Assembly (NCBI RefSeq): GCF_037325665.1
Contig: NC_090250.1
Coordinates: 20,035,195-20,099,194 of the forward strand
DNA length: 64,000 nucleotides
Reading direction: 5' to 3'
Source: Littorina saxatilis
Taxonomy: Eukaryota; Mollusca; Gastropoda; Littorinimorpha; Littorinidae
Part shown: positions 63,927-64,000 of the stretch, one piece after another
How positions within the stretch are numbered: position 1 is the stretch's first letter
Layout: every line of letters begins with the position of its first letter
Program-made: the position numbers and the translations under genes
The notes under the pieces: generated by a model
Databases searched by the model: none
What the model saw: the letters and a program-made list of their open reading frames with translations, nothing else
Told to the model about the DNA's origin: nothing

Positions 63927-64000
63927 ATTTGTCCGTGTGAGCATTTGTCCTATGAGCAATTGTCATACAACCACAAAATGCAACAAAACTCTTGCCACGG
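62657..64000. other. Repeat-rich intergenic DNA
   Basis: A CAGGGGCGGATCC-type repeat end lies at 62781-62960, followed by unassigned sequence and a (GT)n microsatellite at about 63880-63925. No gene was recognised. Confidence 0.5.

Overview
This is a eukaryotic nuclear window, most likely from a caenogastropod snail of the Littorina kind. The reasons are long introns with GT-AG sites, moderate AT content, and dense repeats of types I associate with molluscs: tRNA-headed SINEs, a TTTAGTCAAG-ended element, hAT, Tc1 and piggyBac debris, and a fragment like the N-terminal part of RAG1. The species is inferred, not proved.

Three conserved genes can be read. (1) At 7772-7893 on the minus strand is the first coding exon of ribose-phosphate pyrophosphokinase (PRPS); the rest of the gene lies outside the window. 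(2) Head to head with it, 360 bp away, is a complete six-exon UBE2K-type ubiquitin-conjugating enzyme (8254-21073, plus strand, 199 aa, catalytic Cys92 and a C-terminal UBA domain). (3) Tail to tail with UBE2K is a complete 21-exon O-GlcNAc transferase gene (OGT, 61543 down to 31325, minus strand, 1041 aa). Every OGT and UBE2K exon was placed by translation and by phase-consistent splice sites, and the summed exons give one open frame in each gene.

Layout: 1-6900 is an intergenic repeat nest (a 1058-bp tandem duplication with a foldback head, then a palindromic element broken by copies of a 'cccgcttcgccggg' repeat family). 7.7-8.3 kb is a bidirectional promoter. 8.3-21 kb is UBE2K. Its intron 2 ends in a 64-bp satellite that repeats the splice acceptor. 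Its intron 3 holds a 5.5-kb hAT-like element containing a CR1-like LINE, which is itself split by an insert encoding the RAG1-N-like domain. 21-31 kb is UBE2K 3' sequence and SINE/minisatellite DNA. 31-61.5 kb is OGT; intron 13 contains a nine-copy tandem array, and intron 11 contains a 6.8-kb region bounded by perfect 27-bp inverted repeats with a Tc1-like transposase and an unrelated gene fragment. 61.5-64 kb is the OGT promoter and G/C-rich repeat debris.

The three host genes do not form one pathway. PRPS supplies PRPP for nucleotide synthesis, OGT uses the nucleotide sugar UDP-GlcNAc, and UBE2K builds ubiquitin chains. A family of short DNA elements with CATGGGTG ends and 6-bp target duplications occurs three times with perfect duplications. 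No LTR, retroviral or Polinton element was recognised.
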